Shown here: positions 25,556-34,501 of the stretch, piece after piece | How positions within the stretch are numbered: position 1 is the stretch's first letter | Layout: every line of letters begins with the position of its first letter | Source of the DNA: Phycisphaerales bacterium | GTDB lineage: Bacteria; Planctomycetota; Phycisphaerae; UBA1845 | Assembly: GCA_020639115.1 (NCBI GenBank) | Contig: JACKHG010000008.1 | Coordinates: 123,079-187,078 of the forward strand | Direction: 5' to 3' | Length of the DNA: 64,000 nucleotides | Notes under the pieces: model-generated | The model's input: only the letters and a program-made list of their open reading frames with translations | The model's database searches: none | What the model was told of the DNA's origin: nothing | Translations under genes and position numbers: made by a program

Positions 25556-26524
25556 GTGCCCAAGACGATTTATGTCACCCAACCGATCCCCGAAAGCGGC
25601 CTCGAAATGCTCCGCACAGCCGGTGAAGTGCGCGTCGGCCCGGCGGGCAGGACCGCGACGCCGGAAGAACTCGCGGCGCAGGTTCGCGGGGTAGACGCCG
25701 TGCTCTGCTTCGTCGGCGAGCCGATCGACGCGACGGTGCTGGAGGCGGCTGCTCCGACCTGCCGCGTGGTCGCCAACTATGGCGTGGGAACTGACAACAT
25801 CGACATCCCGACGGCGACGCGTCTCGGGATCCAGGTGACGAACACGCCCGACGTACTCACCGACGCCACGGCTGACCTGGCCTTCACGCTGCTGCTGGCG
25901 GTGGCGCGGGACCTCGCCGGCGCCGCGCGGCTGGCAGCCAGCGGTACCTGGACGGGCGTTGCCCCCATGCAGCTCTTCGGGCACGACGTGGCTGGGAGAA
26001 CGCTGGGCATCGTCGGTGCGGGGCGCATCGGCGCCGCCGTGGCCCGCCGTGGCATGGGCTTCGACATGCCCGTCGTGTATACAAGCCGAAAGGGGCAGGC
26101 CGCCCTCGACAAAGCCGGCGCGACGCGGCTTTCGCTTGGGGAACTGCTGGAGCGGGCCGACTTCGTGTCGCTGCACGTCGCGCTCACGCCGGAGACGCGC
26201 GGGCTCATCGGCGCGGATGAACTGGCCCGGATGAAGCGCTCCGCCTACCTCATCAATACCAGCCGCGGGCAGGTCGTGGACGAAGCCGCCCTGATCCGCG
26301 CACTGCGCGACGGGTCCATCGCCGGTGCCGGCCTCGACGTGTTCGCCCGCGAACCCCACATCCCCCCCGAACTGCTGGCCATGCCCAACGTCGTCTGCCT
26401 GCCACACGTCGGCAGTGCCACGCACGAGACCCGCAGCCGCATGGCGGTCGTCGCGGCCCGCAACGTCATCGCCTGCCTGCGCGGGGAGGCGCCACCGAAC
26501 CCGGTGAACGGCCTTTCGACGTAA
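25556..26524 (+). CDS. D-isomer-specific 2-hydroxyacid dehydrogenase (glyoxylate/hydroxypyruvate reductase-like)
   Basis: A 322-residue NAD(P)-dependent dehydrogenase. The Rossmann motif GIVGAGRIG is at about residues 148-156. The catalytic arginine lies in NTSRGQVVDE, the glutamate in DVFAREP and the histidine in LPHVGSAT. Length and order are complete. The pattern fits glyoxylate/hydroxypyruvate reductases and phosphoglycerate dehydrogenase relatives without an ACT domain. I chose the GTG at 25556 with GAGG upstream; the frame upstream to 25460 overlaps the purC promoter region and is unlike the family. The exact substrate is not visible. Confidence 0.92.
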   Translation: MPKTIYVTQPIPESGLEMLRTAGEVRVGPAGRTATPEELAAQVRGVDAVLCFVGEPIDATVLEAAAPTCRVVANYGVGTDNIDIPTATRLGIQVTNTPDVLTDATADLAFTLLLAVARDLAGAARLAASGTWTGVAPMQLFGHDVAGRTLGIVGAGRIGAAVARRGMGFDMPVVYTSRKGQAALDKAGATRLSLGELLERADFVSLHVALTPETRGLIGADELARMKRSAYLINTSRGQVVDEAALIRALRDGSIAGAGLDVFAREPHIPPELLAMPNVVCLPHVGSATHETRSRMAVVAARNVIACLRGEAPPNPVNGLST

Positions 26525-26812
26525 GTCCCCGGCCCATACCAGTACTGGTTACGACGGCCTGCGCGGACGGTGCAGCCGGTGGGGCTTTACTACTAAATCC
26601 GTGCTTAGTTTGTCGGGCCTTGTCGGACATTGCCCTGGCACAAAAACTTACAGGGCTGTGCTCGACGATAGAACGGCTAGGCGGCATAATGGCGGGCGTT
26701 GGACCGCACGGCGTGCGAGCTTGGCGAGGTCCAGCGATGGCGCTCGGGGCAGATTCCATTACGCCATAATTGTCTTTATACGTCATCATAACATTCGTCC
26801 CGAAAGCCACGC

Positions 26813-28220
26813 ATGCTTCGCTTTGCCGTATACCACGACGGAAAACCCGCCCGTTCAGTCAATCTTGCCGGCGCCTACGTGGTCGGCAGTGACGGCGTGC
26901 CGGTACGCGCCGACCTGGACTTCAAGGGCGGCGAGATCATCTGCACCAAGAAGACGGCGGGGCCGGCTGGACTGGCGTTGCCGTGGTCGGTGGGCAGCGG
27001 TGGCCGCATGGTCGCGGAGACGACGCGGTTGCCGGAGCGTGACCGGCCGTACAACCTTCACGTCGAGCTGCTGCGCGGCCGGCTGATGCGCATTTCACAG
27101 AAGCGTGAGGACTGGGGTCTGCACGACTTCGAGGGCACCGAGACATCACGCGTGATCGACAAGGCCTGCAACCACCGGCTGCTGCCTTGATCACAGAGCG
27201 CCGCCCGCCCAGCATCGGCTGCGGCGGAGCAGGGTCTCACGGTCGGCCTGCAATGCCGCGGAGTTGCCACGCGTTTCACGCCCAGACCCCCGGAAACCGC
27301 CGCCGCCAGGTGGGCGGCTTCAGCGGCTGTTCGTCGGTGTCGTGGACTCGACCGGACGGACGCGCGGCGTACCAGAAGCACCGTTCGATATGTCGGATCA
27401 CATCACGATCCCGTTCAACTGGCGGAGATCGAGCTGCGGAGAAGGAAAGTTCAACTCGGGGACAAAGATCGCCGGGCAGTTGCTGATCGCGTCCGTCTCT
27501 CGGCGCACGTCCCGGACTGGCGACATCTGTGGGGAGCACGACTTCGAGGTTGCGCGACTGATCTACGGCACATCTGGATCATCGGCGGCGACAGGCATCC
27601 AGGTGGGGAGGTGACCGCGGATCCACGCGAGAGAACTGCGTCGAAGCTTCAACTTCGAGCAGTCGAGCCACGGATGACGACTGCGGTGACGAAGAAGCCG
27701 CGTCATGCCCAGACGACGATCGCGACCTGGTGACGCTGTGGGGCGAGTACTTCGTCCCGCAACCAGCGGGACCATTCCGCCGCTGTTTCTACGCCGAGAT
27801 GATCGCAGATGGCGTCAATCAGATGCTGCCATTCAGCATTGGGTTTCGGGTGAGAGTCTATCGTTCGCGACATCTTTCCAGATCAGATGTCAGACTGCTT
27901 TTCGCCTGGAAACCAGCATCACTGATCCAGTGCCTCTGACGACGAGAATGAGCGGAAATCGGACGGAGATCTGGGCAAGACACGGTGTTACCGCGGGCCT
28001 GGCATCGCGACTGAGCGAGGAGACGGCGCGGTGCCTCGGCCTGCTGGTGTTCCCGTCATCGCCTTGAGCAAGCCGTTCATTGAGGGCGTGACCTGGCGCA
28101 GCCTCGCGGACGGCGGCCACGGCTACCTGCCGCACGGGTGGCGGGCTGTTGCAAGCCGACCTGACGCCGAAGCCGAGGCCCAGTGAGCTCGCGATCCGCA
28201 AGGACCTTCGGCAGAGTGTA
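26813..28220 (+). pseudogene. broken GH10 endo-1,4-beta-xylanase-like gene
   Basis: The first 115 codons are intact and carry an N-terminal domain (MLRFAVYHDGKPARS, GPAGLALPW, LRGRLMRISQKREDWG) that I know from planctomycete proteins with a following GH10 domain. After ATCGACAAG the frame breaks (stop at 27188). Pieces of the catalytic domain follow in changing frames: FDMSDHITIPFNWRR...GKFN near 27390-27460, ATWGEYFVPQ...FYAEMIADGVN near 27720-27820, and LSKPFIEGVTWRSLADGG then GLLQADLTPKP near 28063-28180. At least four frame changes are needed. So the whole gene is present but unreadable: decay or uncorrected sequence. GH10 members cut xylan; the planctomycete relatives may differ. Confidence 0.7.
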
Positions 28221-28273
28221 CAGCGCGGCAACTCCCCGCCAGCGTCTGACCCCCGGCCAGCCCCCCAAACGCA

Positions 28274-28627
28274 TCAGAATTCGGCGACCCGCGCATGCCC
28301 CGTCGCATAGTCGAGCGCATCTGCATCGGCGGGAACCACCGCCGCGAACAAACGCCCGGATGTTGCAATCTTGGGAAATGCGTTCCGCACGCGCCCGACG
28401 AGACGGTCCACCGCGGGGGCCTCGCTGCCGACGATGATCACGCGCGCGTACCTTCGCCGCTCCTCGGTGGTGGAGACCAGGCGCAACACCGCGGATAGTG
28501 CATCAATGGCCTCTGGCGAATCGATGTCCGCCAGAGGCAACAAGGCTTGGTGCGCCCACACACGACGGTGCATCCCCTCCAAACCCGCCACAGCCGTTGC
28601 CACAACGAGCTCCGCGTACCGGCCCAT
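28274..28627 (-). CDS. hypothetical protein, 3' part of a gene split by the group II intron
   Basis: A 117-residue open frame from ATG 28627. The frame is open further upstream and reads FFESRQAHMGRYAELVVAT across that ATG, so 28627 is probably an internal methionine and the true 5' end lies beyond the intron. A second copy at 32262-32437 starts MTQDGRESFHESRQAHAGRYAEL with a good GGGGAGG site, which shows what the intact N-terminus looks like. The central part (LLPLADIDSPEAIDALSAVLRLVSTTEERRRY) is helical; RVIIVGSEAPAVDRLVGRV is shared with the other copy. No family is recognised. The small size and Arg/Asp-rich helices suggest a soluble protein. Confidence 0.5.
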   Translation of the reverse strand: MGRYAELVVATAVAGLEGMHRRVWAHQALLPLADIDSPEAIDALSAVLRLVSTTEERRRYARVIIVGSEAPAVDRLVGRVRNAFPKIATSGRLFAAVVPADADALDYATGHARVAEF

Positions 28628-28656
28628 GTGGGCCTGCCGGCTCTCAAAAAAACACT

Positions 28657-28702
28657 GTCGGAGTAGGAATCTGGTTTTCCATAACCCCCTCCACAGATCC
28701 CA
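28657..28702 (-). ncRNA. group II intron domain V-like hairpin
   Basis: On the minus strand GGATCTGTGGAGGGGG, then a short loop region, then CCTACTCCGAC fits the conserved domain V of bacterial introns of this class, placed directly after the maturase stop codon at 28710 and just before the presumed 3' splice site. One or more mismatches are visible in the lower stem. Confidence 0.5.
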
Positions 28703-28709
28703 GCGTGGA

Positions 28710-30172
28710 CTACCGCACTGCCTCGCCTTTGGTCATGACGAGCAGGCGTTGCTCCGCAAGGATTACGGCGATGCGCGGTTGAGGAATCCATTGGCCAGCC
28801 TGTTGCAACATCCGCGTTTCAGGTGATACGCGACTGGCTCCGGGCGCCGCAAGCGCCTGACACCACAAAGCGCACCACCGTAGCGGAACAGACTAGGGTT
28901 GGGTAGCATGGCGCACCGCGAAGTACCCGGTAGTACCTTCGGCCACGACCTGCCCCACAGCCTGACGTCATCCCCGCGGATGCGCAAGCCATCGCGGACG
29001 GCAACTTCTGCACGCATGCGATCTGCCGCGTCTGCCGCAGCACGGCGTACCGGGTCTTTTTCCTAATCCCATGATGCGGAAGCCCAGGAAGTTGAAGGTC
29101 GCGTTTGCCCTGGTCTTCAAGCGCTTCGGCGTTCGGCTGCCCGAACCCAGAATGCGGAATCTCTCTCGGCATGCAGTTTCCAGGTTGAATCAACTTGAGG
29201 AAGCGTTCCCTGCAGTCTATCCAGGAACCGCTCGCATCTGCTGCTGGAAGCCCACGACGAAGCTCACGCATAGCGCACGATGATCACTTCGCCTGTGGCA
29301 TGGCGGCGCCGCCAATGGTCGGCCCAGCCATCAGGCTGCATGGTGCAACAGAGATTCGCCAGGAGCGGCGAAATGCTTCCGCCCCGTGGCGTACCTGCTT
29401 CCACCTGCCTGCCTGCCGTCCTCTTCCAGCACGCCGGCGTTCAGCCCTTCTTGACGTGACGCACGACTTTGCTGGTTCCGGCGATGCGGTGCTTCGACGA
29501 ACTTCACCAGCCACCGTGGTCGATGGTATCGAAGGAAATCCACGACGTCGGCGTCGAGCACCCAGTTCACCTCCGTTCGATCCTGACCGCCAAGCGCGTC
29601 TGTGCTGCCTGCGCGCCCTTTGGCTGGAACCCATAGGAGAACCTTTAGTCGGTCTGTAGACGGCATTCACCACCTTCGACCGTGGCCCGCTGGACGATCT
29701 TGTCCTCCAGCACGGGGACGCCGAGGGGCGTCGCTGCCGCCCGTCGGGTTTGGGAATACACACCCGCTGACCGTACCGGTTTCGCCTGGTAGCGCCGCGC
29801 TGCAGCCGCGACGACAGATCTGCGAGGTTCGCTCCAGATCATCGCCGTATTGTTGCCAGGTCTGGCCTGTCGATGCGCCCGCGGCTGCGTCCTTCTTCAA
29901 CTCGAAGTACGCCTTCCGCAGTCGATCCACGGCGTAGACGTGGGTGCTACAACGCGTGAACCGCAGCCGCTTATCCCGTGCAGTTGCTCGTATCCGATCC
30001 AGCCCGTTTTGCGGTTGTTCCGGCACTGACGTCCGGTCCCTGGTGGCCTGGATCGAATTGCCCCTTGGCCAAACCCCTTCCCCTCCACCGGCTCCTGCGG
30101 GTGCTGCAGGTAGGCTCTGCGGGCGCTGTTGTTCGCCGGCATCTGCGGTACGGGTTTAGTCCGACTTCCCAC
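28710..30172 (-). pseudogene. ltrA: group II intron reverse transcriptase/maturase, frameshifted
   Basis: Typical LtrA words appear in order but in different frames: PQEPVEGKG near 30110, VDRLRKAYFELKKDAAAG near 29925, IPKPDGR near 29755, LEDKIVQRATVE near 29690, NWVLDADV near 29560, WLVKFVE near 29510, GLNAGVLE near 29440, then FVVGFQQQ and YAVLRQTRQ in the thumb, and a C-terminal WIPQPRIA...QRLLVMTKGEAVR ending at 28710. The catalytic YADD box is damaged: the sequence near 29270 reads TATGCGTGAGCTTCG, with YA followed by a stop. At least six frame changes are needed, so no active enzyme can be made from this sequence. Confidence 0.78.
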
Positions 30173-30656
30173 GTTCGTTCATCGACGCCGTATCACTCGC
30201 GGAAGCCTGCGCCGCGGATCAAATTCCATTCGTTCTGGTCGAACGGATCTCCCGGATTCTGCAAGAGGCTTCCCGGCGTGCCTGGGGCCCCCAGACCGCG
30301 GAGTCCGGAGCGCATCTCGCGCTGGCGATGCGCCCGGTGTGGCCTTCCGCCTGTCAGGACGGCGTCGGCACTCCGAAGTTGAAAGGATTTCGCGGCTCAA
30401 TACCCGGCCCGCAGCTTCCCCTGTCAACGCTTCGCTCTGTCCCTCGCGGAACACAACGCATGACTCGGGGCCAGCGTGGCTCGCTAGGCCTTCACTGTAT
30501 GGCTCTTTCATCCACTACCTCGCACCGGCTTGCCGGCGCACCCCGACCGTCCTTCCCCATTCCCCACCGCCCAGCCATGGCGCGTACTTCGCCGCCGACA
30601 ACACAAACTATGTTACGGTTCCTCGCTGGTCTTCCAGCTCATTCGCACGCCGCTTC

Positions 30657-32180
30657 CTATGCAGGAGGATCGAACACCAGGTCATCGTCAGCAATCTCGG
30701 TGTCAATTCGCGGATGATACGACGTCGTCTGTCGGCTCGTATACGCAGCCTCTTGCGTCACTACCTCGATTCCGCGAATGAGCCTTTGCGTCTTGTCAAT
30801 CCAGATCACGTACGCGCAACCGGCACTCGGGTGCCTGCCCGTCACCTTCCAACAGGTCACGCGTCCGACCTCTTCTTCGCCCGTCAACTTGGCTTCCACG
30901 ACATCATCTATGCCGAAACCCCCGACGTCATCCGGAAGTAGAAGTCGGGGGATCGTATGCGCAGCCCCGCTCGACACACCCGTGGCGCCAGCGATCGCAG
31001 CGGAAAGATGCCCTGACGAGGTTGGCACCGAACGTCCCAGTCGATCCCATTCAAGCACCTCTTCGCCATCTCGCCAGATGACGCCCTGACACCAGTACGC
31101 CCCATTCACTTGATTGCCGAATTCGAATCGATACCGCCCTGGCCTTACAAAACGCGTGGAGAATCGCATGGCGTCCAGTCTGCGCTCCTCACCGTGCTCG
31201 TCGATGATCAGCGTCGTCACCAGCCCATCGTCCGCGTAAGACGCGCACGTCGCGTATCTGCGCGCAACGTCCTCGAGGAGTCTCCTTCCTTCCTCTTTCG
31301 CGCGAAGCTCCTGCGGCGATAGCTGCGGCGCATGCTCCGGCTCGGCCACGCAGAACGCCACGGAGGCAACATCACCGACCTTGATGCCGTGCGGCGTACC
31401 CGCCAGAACGTCGCCGCCGACGATGACCCTGCACTCCGCACTATTCTCATTCACCTGACTTATCACCAACAGTCTTGGATTGCGTGCGCCCTCACCTTCT
31501 CCTGATGATGGCTGTAGCGTCAACCACATGTGCTGCCGCAAACCGTCCTTCGCACCCCGGTCCAATACAGCGTAGTGATTCACAAGCTCCTTGTATGGCT
31601 CGCTACGCAGTGCGGTGACCCTTGCCTGAACTTTCGCCGGCTTCAAAAGCTGAAAATGTGCGTTCCACGGCGCCGGCGCGATGGGCACACTGGTAATCGC
31701 AACATCCCAATCAGACGCGCGCAGGTAGAATGGACTTCGACCGCCCCCGATGCCAATCCGAGGTTCCTCACCGCGTGCGATGCGCTCGCGGAAGCGCCCG
31801 ATGATCGCCGCCGGAATGAGATAGAGGCGGTCGCCCCACTTCACCGGCACAAACCGCGTCCCACCCAGCAAGACGACATTCCTCTCCGCCGGTTCAAGCT
31901 GCAGTACGCTGTCGACGACGTTGAATGTCCCGTGGTTCCGTCCCTCCACACCCAGGCAACCGTGCAACGCCCAATCAAAGGAACCGTCCGCATCGAGCCT
32001 CAAGCACTGCGACATACCGCTGTCGCCGCACCAGTATTCTCCTACCAGATCCGCCGAAGACACCGTGAATGGAGCCAGGATGCCCACGTCGTGCTCACCC
32101 TCTTGTGCCGCTGCTGCGCTGCCTGCGACCATAACAAGGGCAAACCGAAAGACCCAACTGACGCGTGTACCCTGAAGCAT
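30657..32180 (-). CDS. secreted protein of unknown function with a LolA-like C-terminal region
   Basis: A 507-residue exported protein with a signal peptide (about residues 1-25, ending AAAAQEG). Residues 40-290 hold beta-rich segments (GEYWCGDSGMSQCLRLDADGSF in outline) that I do not recognise. From about residue 300, VARRYATCASYADDGLVTTLII, RFVRPGRYRFEF, YVIWIDKTQRLIRGIEV and a final TEIADDDLVFDPP follow the strand order of LolA/LppX-like sensor domains seen in outer-membrane lipoprotein carriers and DUF2092-type proteins. The ATG at 32180 follows GGAGGG. It lies between two copies of a small unknown gene on the same strand. Confidence 0.75.
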   Translation of the reverse strand: MLQGTRVSWVFRFALVMVAGSAAAAQEGEHDVGILAPFTVSSADLVGEYWCGDSGMSQCLRLDADGSFDWALHGCLGVEGRNHGTFNVVDSVLQLEPAERNVVLLGGTRFVPVKWGDRLYLIPAAIIGRFRERIARGEEPRIGIGGGRSPFYLRASDWDVAITSVPIAPAPWNAHFQLLKPAKVQARVTALRSEPYKELVNHYAVLDRGAKDGLRQHMWLTLQPSSGEGEGARNPRLLVISQVNENSAECRVIVGGDVLAGTPHGIKVGDVASVAFCVAEPEHAPQLSPQELRAKEEGRRLLEDVARRYATCASYADDGLVTTLIIDEHGEERRLDAMRFSTRFVRPGRYRFEFGNQVNGAYWCQGVIWRDGEEVLEWDRLGRSVPTSSGHLSAAIAGATGVSSGAAHTIPRLLLPDDVGGFGIDDVVEAKLTGEEEVGRVTCWKVTGRHPSAGCAYVIWIDKTQRLIRGIEVVTQEAAYTSRQTTSYHPRIDTEIADDDLVFDPPA

Positions 32181-32261
32181 GTGGTGCCCTCCGGTGACTT
32201 GCTAGTACCAGCGTCCGATCGTACCGCGCCGAGTTCCCGCCACTCAAGCGCAATAAGGTGA

Positions 32262-32437
32262 CGCCGCCCGCCAGCGTCAATCTTGGGAAATGTTTTCCGC
32301 ACGTGCCCGACGAGACGGTCCACCGCGGGGGCCTCGCTGCCGACGATGATCACGCGCGTAGCTACGATGAGTTCCGCGTACCGGCCCGCGTGGGCCTGCC
32401 GGCTCTCGTGGAAACTCTCGCGACCGTCTTGCGTCAT
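32262..32437 (-). pseudogene. second copy of the small unknown gene, with an in-frame internal deletion
   Basis: From ATG 32437 (good GGGGAGG site) it reads MTQDGRESFHESRQAHAGRYAELIVAT and then joins straight to RVIIVGSEAPAVDRLVGHVRKTFPKI. In the copy at 28274-28650 the same two blocks are separated by about 35-40 residues (VAGLEGMHRR...ERRRYA). Similarity stops near 32270, after which the frame reads on into the 5' flank of the next gene. Nucleotide identity in the shared blocks is high by eye (for example GACGAGACGGTCCACCGCGG in both). The frame is intact, so a short protein could still be made. Confidence 0.6.
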
Positions 32438-32496
32438 CGCCGCCTCCCCGCTCCGCGGACACGGCATCGCCTGCGCCCAGCCGCGCCGGAAAAACG

Positions 32497-33429
32497 CTAC
32501 GAACGTGCGAAGTGGATGAACCAGCCCTCACCCAAGGGTGCGTACCCGTTCGATTCGTCCGGCATCGCGTCCGTACACTCCACCATCGTCGCGTGGATGC
32601 CGGGGCCGTCCGGAAAGTGCTCCGGATCGAAAAACTCAACGTCCTTGCTCAGGCTGCTCGCCACGTTGCCGTAGCGATAGACATTGATGGACACCGGTTC
32701 GAGATCCGCCCGCACGGTCGGCCGCTGTACGCGATACGCCCCGATCTCCGCCAGGACCGCAAGATAGGCATCGAAGCGTTCCTGCGTCAGGCCTGCCGCG
32801 CTCAGCAGTTCTTCCTGCCTCACCACGTGACCGTTTACGCTTGTGTACTTGCCGGCAACGAGCCAGAACGAAACCGAGCCTCCGGTTCCCGGTAACGCAT
32901 AGCACAGGAAATCAGTTCCTATTCCCACGAGGATCGGTTCGGAGGAGATCATCGCGAGCAGCCGGTCGAAGGCTGCCCGGTGGCGCTCGAACCGGGTATG
33001 CAACTCCGCGTCCGTCGGCGGCCCAGCCCGCCGGGCGCGACGACCAGCCGCAAACTCCTGAACCTCCCGCAGACACGCCGCGCACGCCCGCGCATCCGGA
33101 TGATGCTGGCACACTCCTGCCGCCACAAACGCGACGCCCCAGTCCTCCGGCTCGTCATCCTGCACGCGAAACTGCGCGATCATCATGTCCACAAGACCGT
33201 CGTCGAAAACACCCGCACATACGTCGTCCACAACCTTGCGCGTGGGTGCTTCACTGCCACCAGGCTCATCGGCGCGACCACGCTCCTCGGCGTGCCTTTC
33301 CTGATGCGGTGCATCCAAGTGCTGCACTACCTCTGATGGTTGCGTCGATTGACCCTCGTTGCGCATGCTGTCACGCCGGCAGGCCAACGTCGCAAGGCCG
33401 AGACAAACGATAACCAGGAAGCTTCGCAT
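32497..33429 (-). CDS. lipoprotein of unknown function
   Basis: A 310-residue protein from ATG 33429, chosen because it gives a clean lipoprotein signal (SFLVIVCLGLATLACRR, Cys about residue 17). A charged linker rich in Glu, Gln and His follows. Residues 85-310 form the globular part: a cysteine-bearing helical stretch (DVCAGVF, VCQHHPDARACAACLREV) and a mixed region (GSVSFWLVAGKYTSVNGHVV, FFDPEHFPDGPGIHATMVECTD). I do not recognise a family. It is followed on the same strand by the shortened copy of the small gene and then the LolA-like gene, which suggests one transcription unit of paralogous cassettes. Confidence 0.72.
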   Translation of the reverse strand: MRSFLVIVCLGLATLACRRDSMRNEGQSTQPSEVVQHLDAPHQERHAEERGRADEPGGSEAPTRKVVDDVCAGVFDDGLVDMMIAQFRVQDDEPEDWGVAFVAAGVCQHHPDARACAACLREVQEFAAGRRARRAGPPTDAELHTRFERHRAAFDRLLAMISSEPILVGIGTDFLCYALPGTGGSVSFWLVAGKYTSVNGHVVRQEELLSAAGLTQERFDAYLAVLAEIGAYRVQRPTVRADLEPVSINVYRYGNVASSLSKDVEFFDPEHFPDGPGIHATMVECTDAMPDESNGYAPLGEGWFIHFARS

Positions 33430-33784
33430 CTCGCTATCCACGATACCCCATCGACCGGCGTTCCGCATAGCCAAAACCAATATCAGCGCGGCAGGTCGAC
33501 GCGCACGCCTCAGCGCCTTGGTGCCTCAAACTCTGTGCTGTCGCGCGCACACCTGCGCCGTTCGGGACTCGATCTCAAACGGCGCTGACGCGCAACGGCT
33601 GGAGCATTTGCCCCAGGCAAGCACCGATTTCGCTCTGCGCAGCCCGGTGACGCCGCGTGCTGCGGGCGGACCGCCCATCCGACGACTGACCGGCGTACGT
33701 CGCATCATCCGCCGCTCTTCGGGGATCTTTACCCTGCAGGCCGCCGTGGATAGGATCACCGGCGCTCAATCGGGTGCGACTTCA

Positions 33785-34501
33785 ATGACCTCACTTGCCC
33801 CTGTCAGCGCGCCACCACCGGAACACGGGGCGGAGGCGCGGCAGCCGCCCGCGACCGATCGCCCCGATCCCGCCGGCGACCTCAATTCCAATCGGCAAAA
33901 CCCCACGTCGATCGACGCGCGTCTTGAACACAACCAAGCCGCCGGCCGTCATGCCGACAGCGTCTGTGCGCCGGTCATCGTCTTTCTGGTCCTGGGCGTC
34001 TGGTGCCTCGCCTCGGGTGCGCAGCGCATCGCCGCGCCACAATCAGCCGCACGCGGCGTACTCGCGGCTGACCTCCAGGACCGCCTCGATCCCAACAGCG
34101 CTCCGTGGTGGGAACTCACTGCCCTGCCGCGGATCGGCGAGAACACCGCCCGGCGCATCGTCGATCATCGCACGGATCGTGCGGACCGTGCGGCCGCGCG
34201 CCGCGATCCGGACGATTCTGCGCGCCGTGGTCAAAGCGACTCTGACCGCCGTGCTCGGAGCGATTCGGCTCGTCGCGATCAGAGCGATTCGGACGTCGCA
34301 CGCGCCCGCGGTGTGGGTCGCGCTCCGCGCGTCGGCGCCGCGTCGCATCGGGACGCCCGCGCGAACCCGCCCGCCGATCCTCCGAACACCCGGGTCTTCC
34401 GCCGCGCCGAGGACCTCGACGCGGTCCGCGGCATCGGTCCGAAGACCGTCGAGCGCTTGCGGCCGTATCTTCGCTTTGATCCACCGGAGCCGCGTCCATA
34501 G
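33785..34501 (+). CDS. helix-hairpin-helix (ComEA-like) protein with a low-complexity insert
   Basis: A 238-residue protein with one membrane span (about residues 60-75: APVIVFLVLGVWCLAS). The first helix-hairpin-helix half, DPNSAPWWELTALPRIGENTARRIVDHR, starts near residue 100 and the second, DLDAVRGIGPKTVERLRPYL, closes the protein. In ComEA proteins these two motifs are adjacent and bind DNA without sequence preference; here about 75 residues of Arg, Asp, Ser and Ala-rich sequence separate them, including three 8-residue repeats. The ATG at 33785 has no strong ribosome site. It overlaps the opposite-strand sigma-like frame for nearly 390 bases. A DNA-uptake or DNA-binding envelope role is inferred. 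Confidence 0.75.
   Translation: MTSLAPVSAPPPEHGAEARQPPATDRPDPAGDLNSNRQNPTSIDARLEHNQAAGRHADSVCAPVIVFLVLGVWCLASGAQRIAAPQSAARGVLAADLQDRLDPNSAPWWELTALPRIGENTARRIVDHRTDRADRAAARRDPDDSARRGQSDSDRRARSDSARRDQSDSDVARARGVGRAPRVGAASHRDARANPPADPPNTRVFRRAEDLDAVRGIGPKTVERLRPYLRFDPPEPRP

Larger units (their letters stand above)
28648..30611 (-). mobile_element. degenerate group II intron
   Basis: Reading the minus strand from about 30.6 kb down, I see the 5' ribozyme part (whose translation gives the well-known MKEPYSEGLAS...GPESCVV...EALTG words at 30511-30430), then a reverse transcriptase/maturase reading frame in pieces, then a domain V-like hairpin at 28657-28702. The 3' end sits just before GAGAGCCGGCAGGCCCAC, a sequence shared with the uninterrupted gene copy at about 32400. 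The 5' end is not fixed; the flank at about 30612-30650 (ATGAGCTGGAAGACCAGCGAG) weakly resembles the start of that same gene copy. The element therefore seems to lie inside that small gene. Many frame breaks make it inactive as it stands. Confidence 0.7.

Noticed and set aside
30179..30511. Small protein gene (MKEPY...) on the minus strand
   Set aside because: This is the common translation of the group II intron RNA upstream of the maturase and is not a protein gene.
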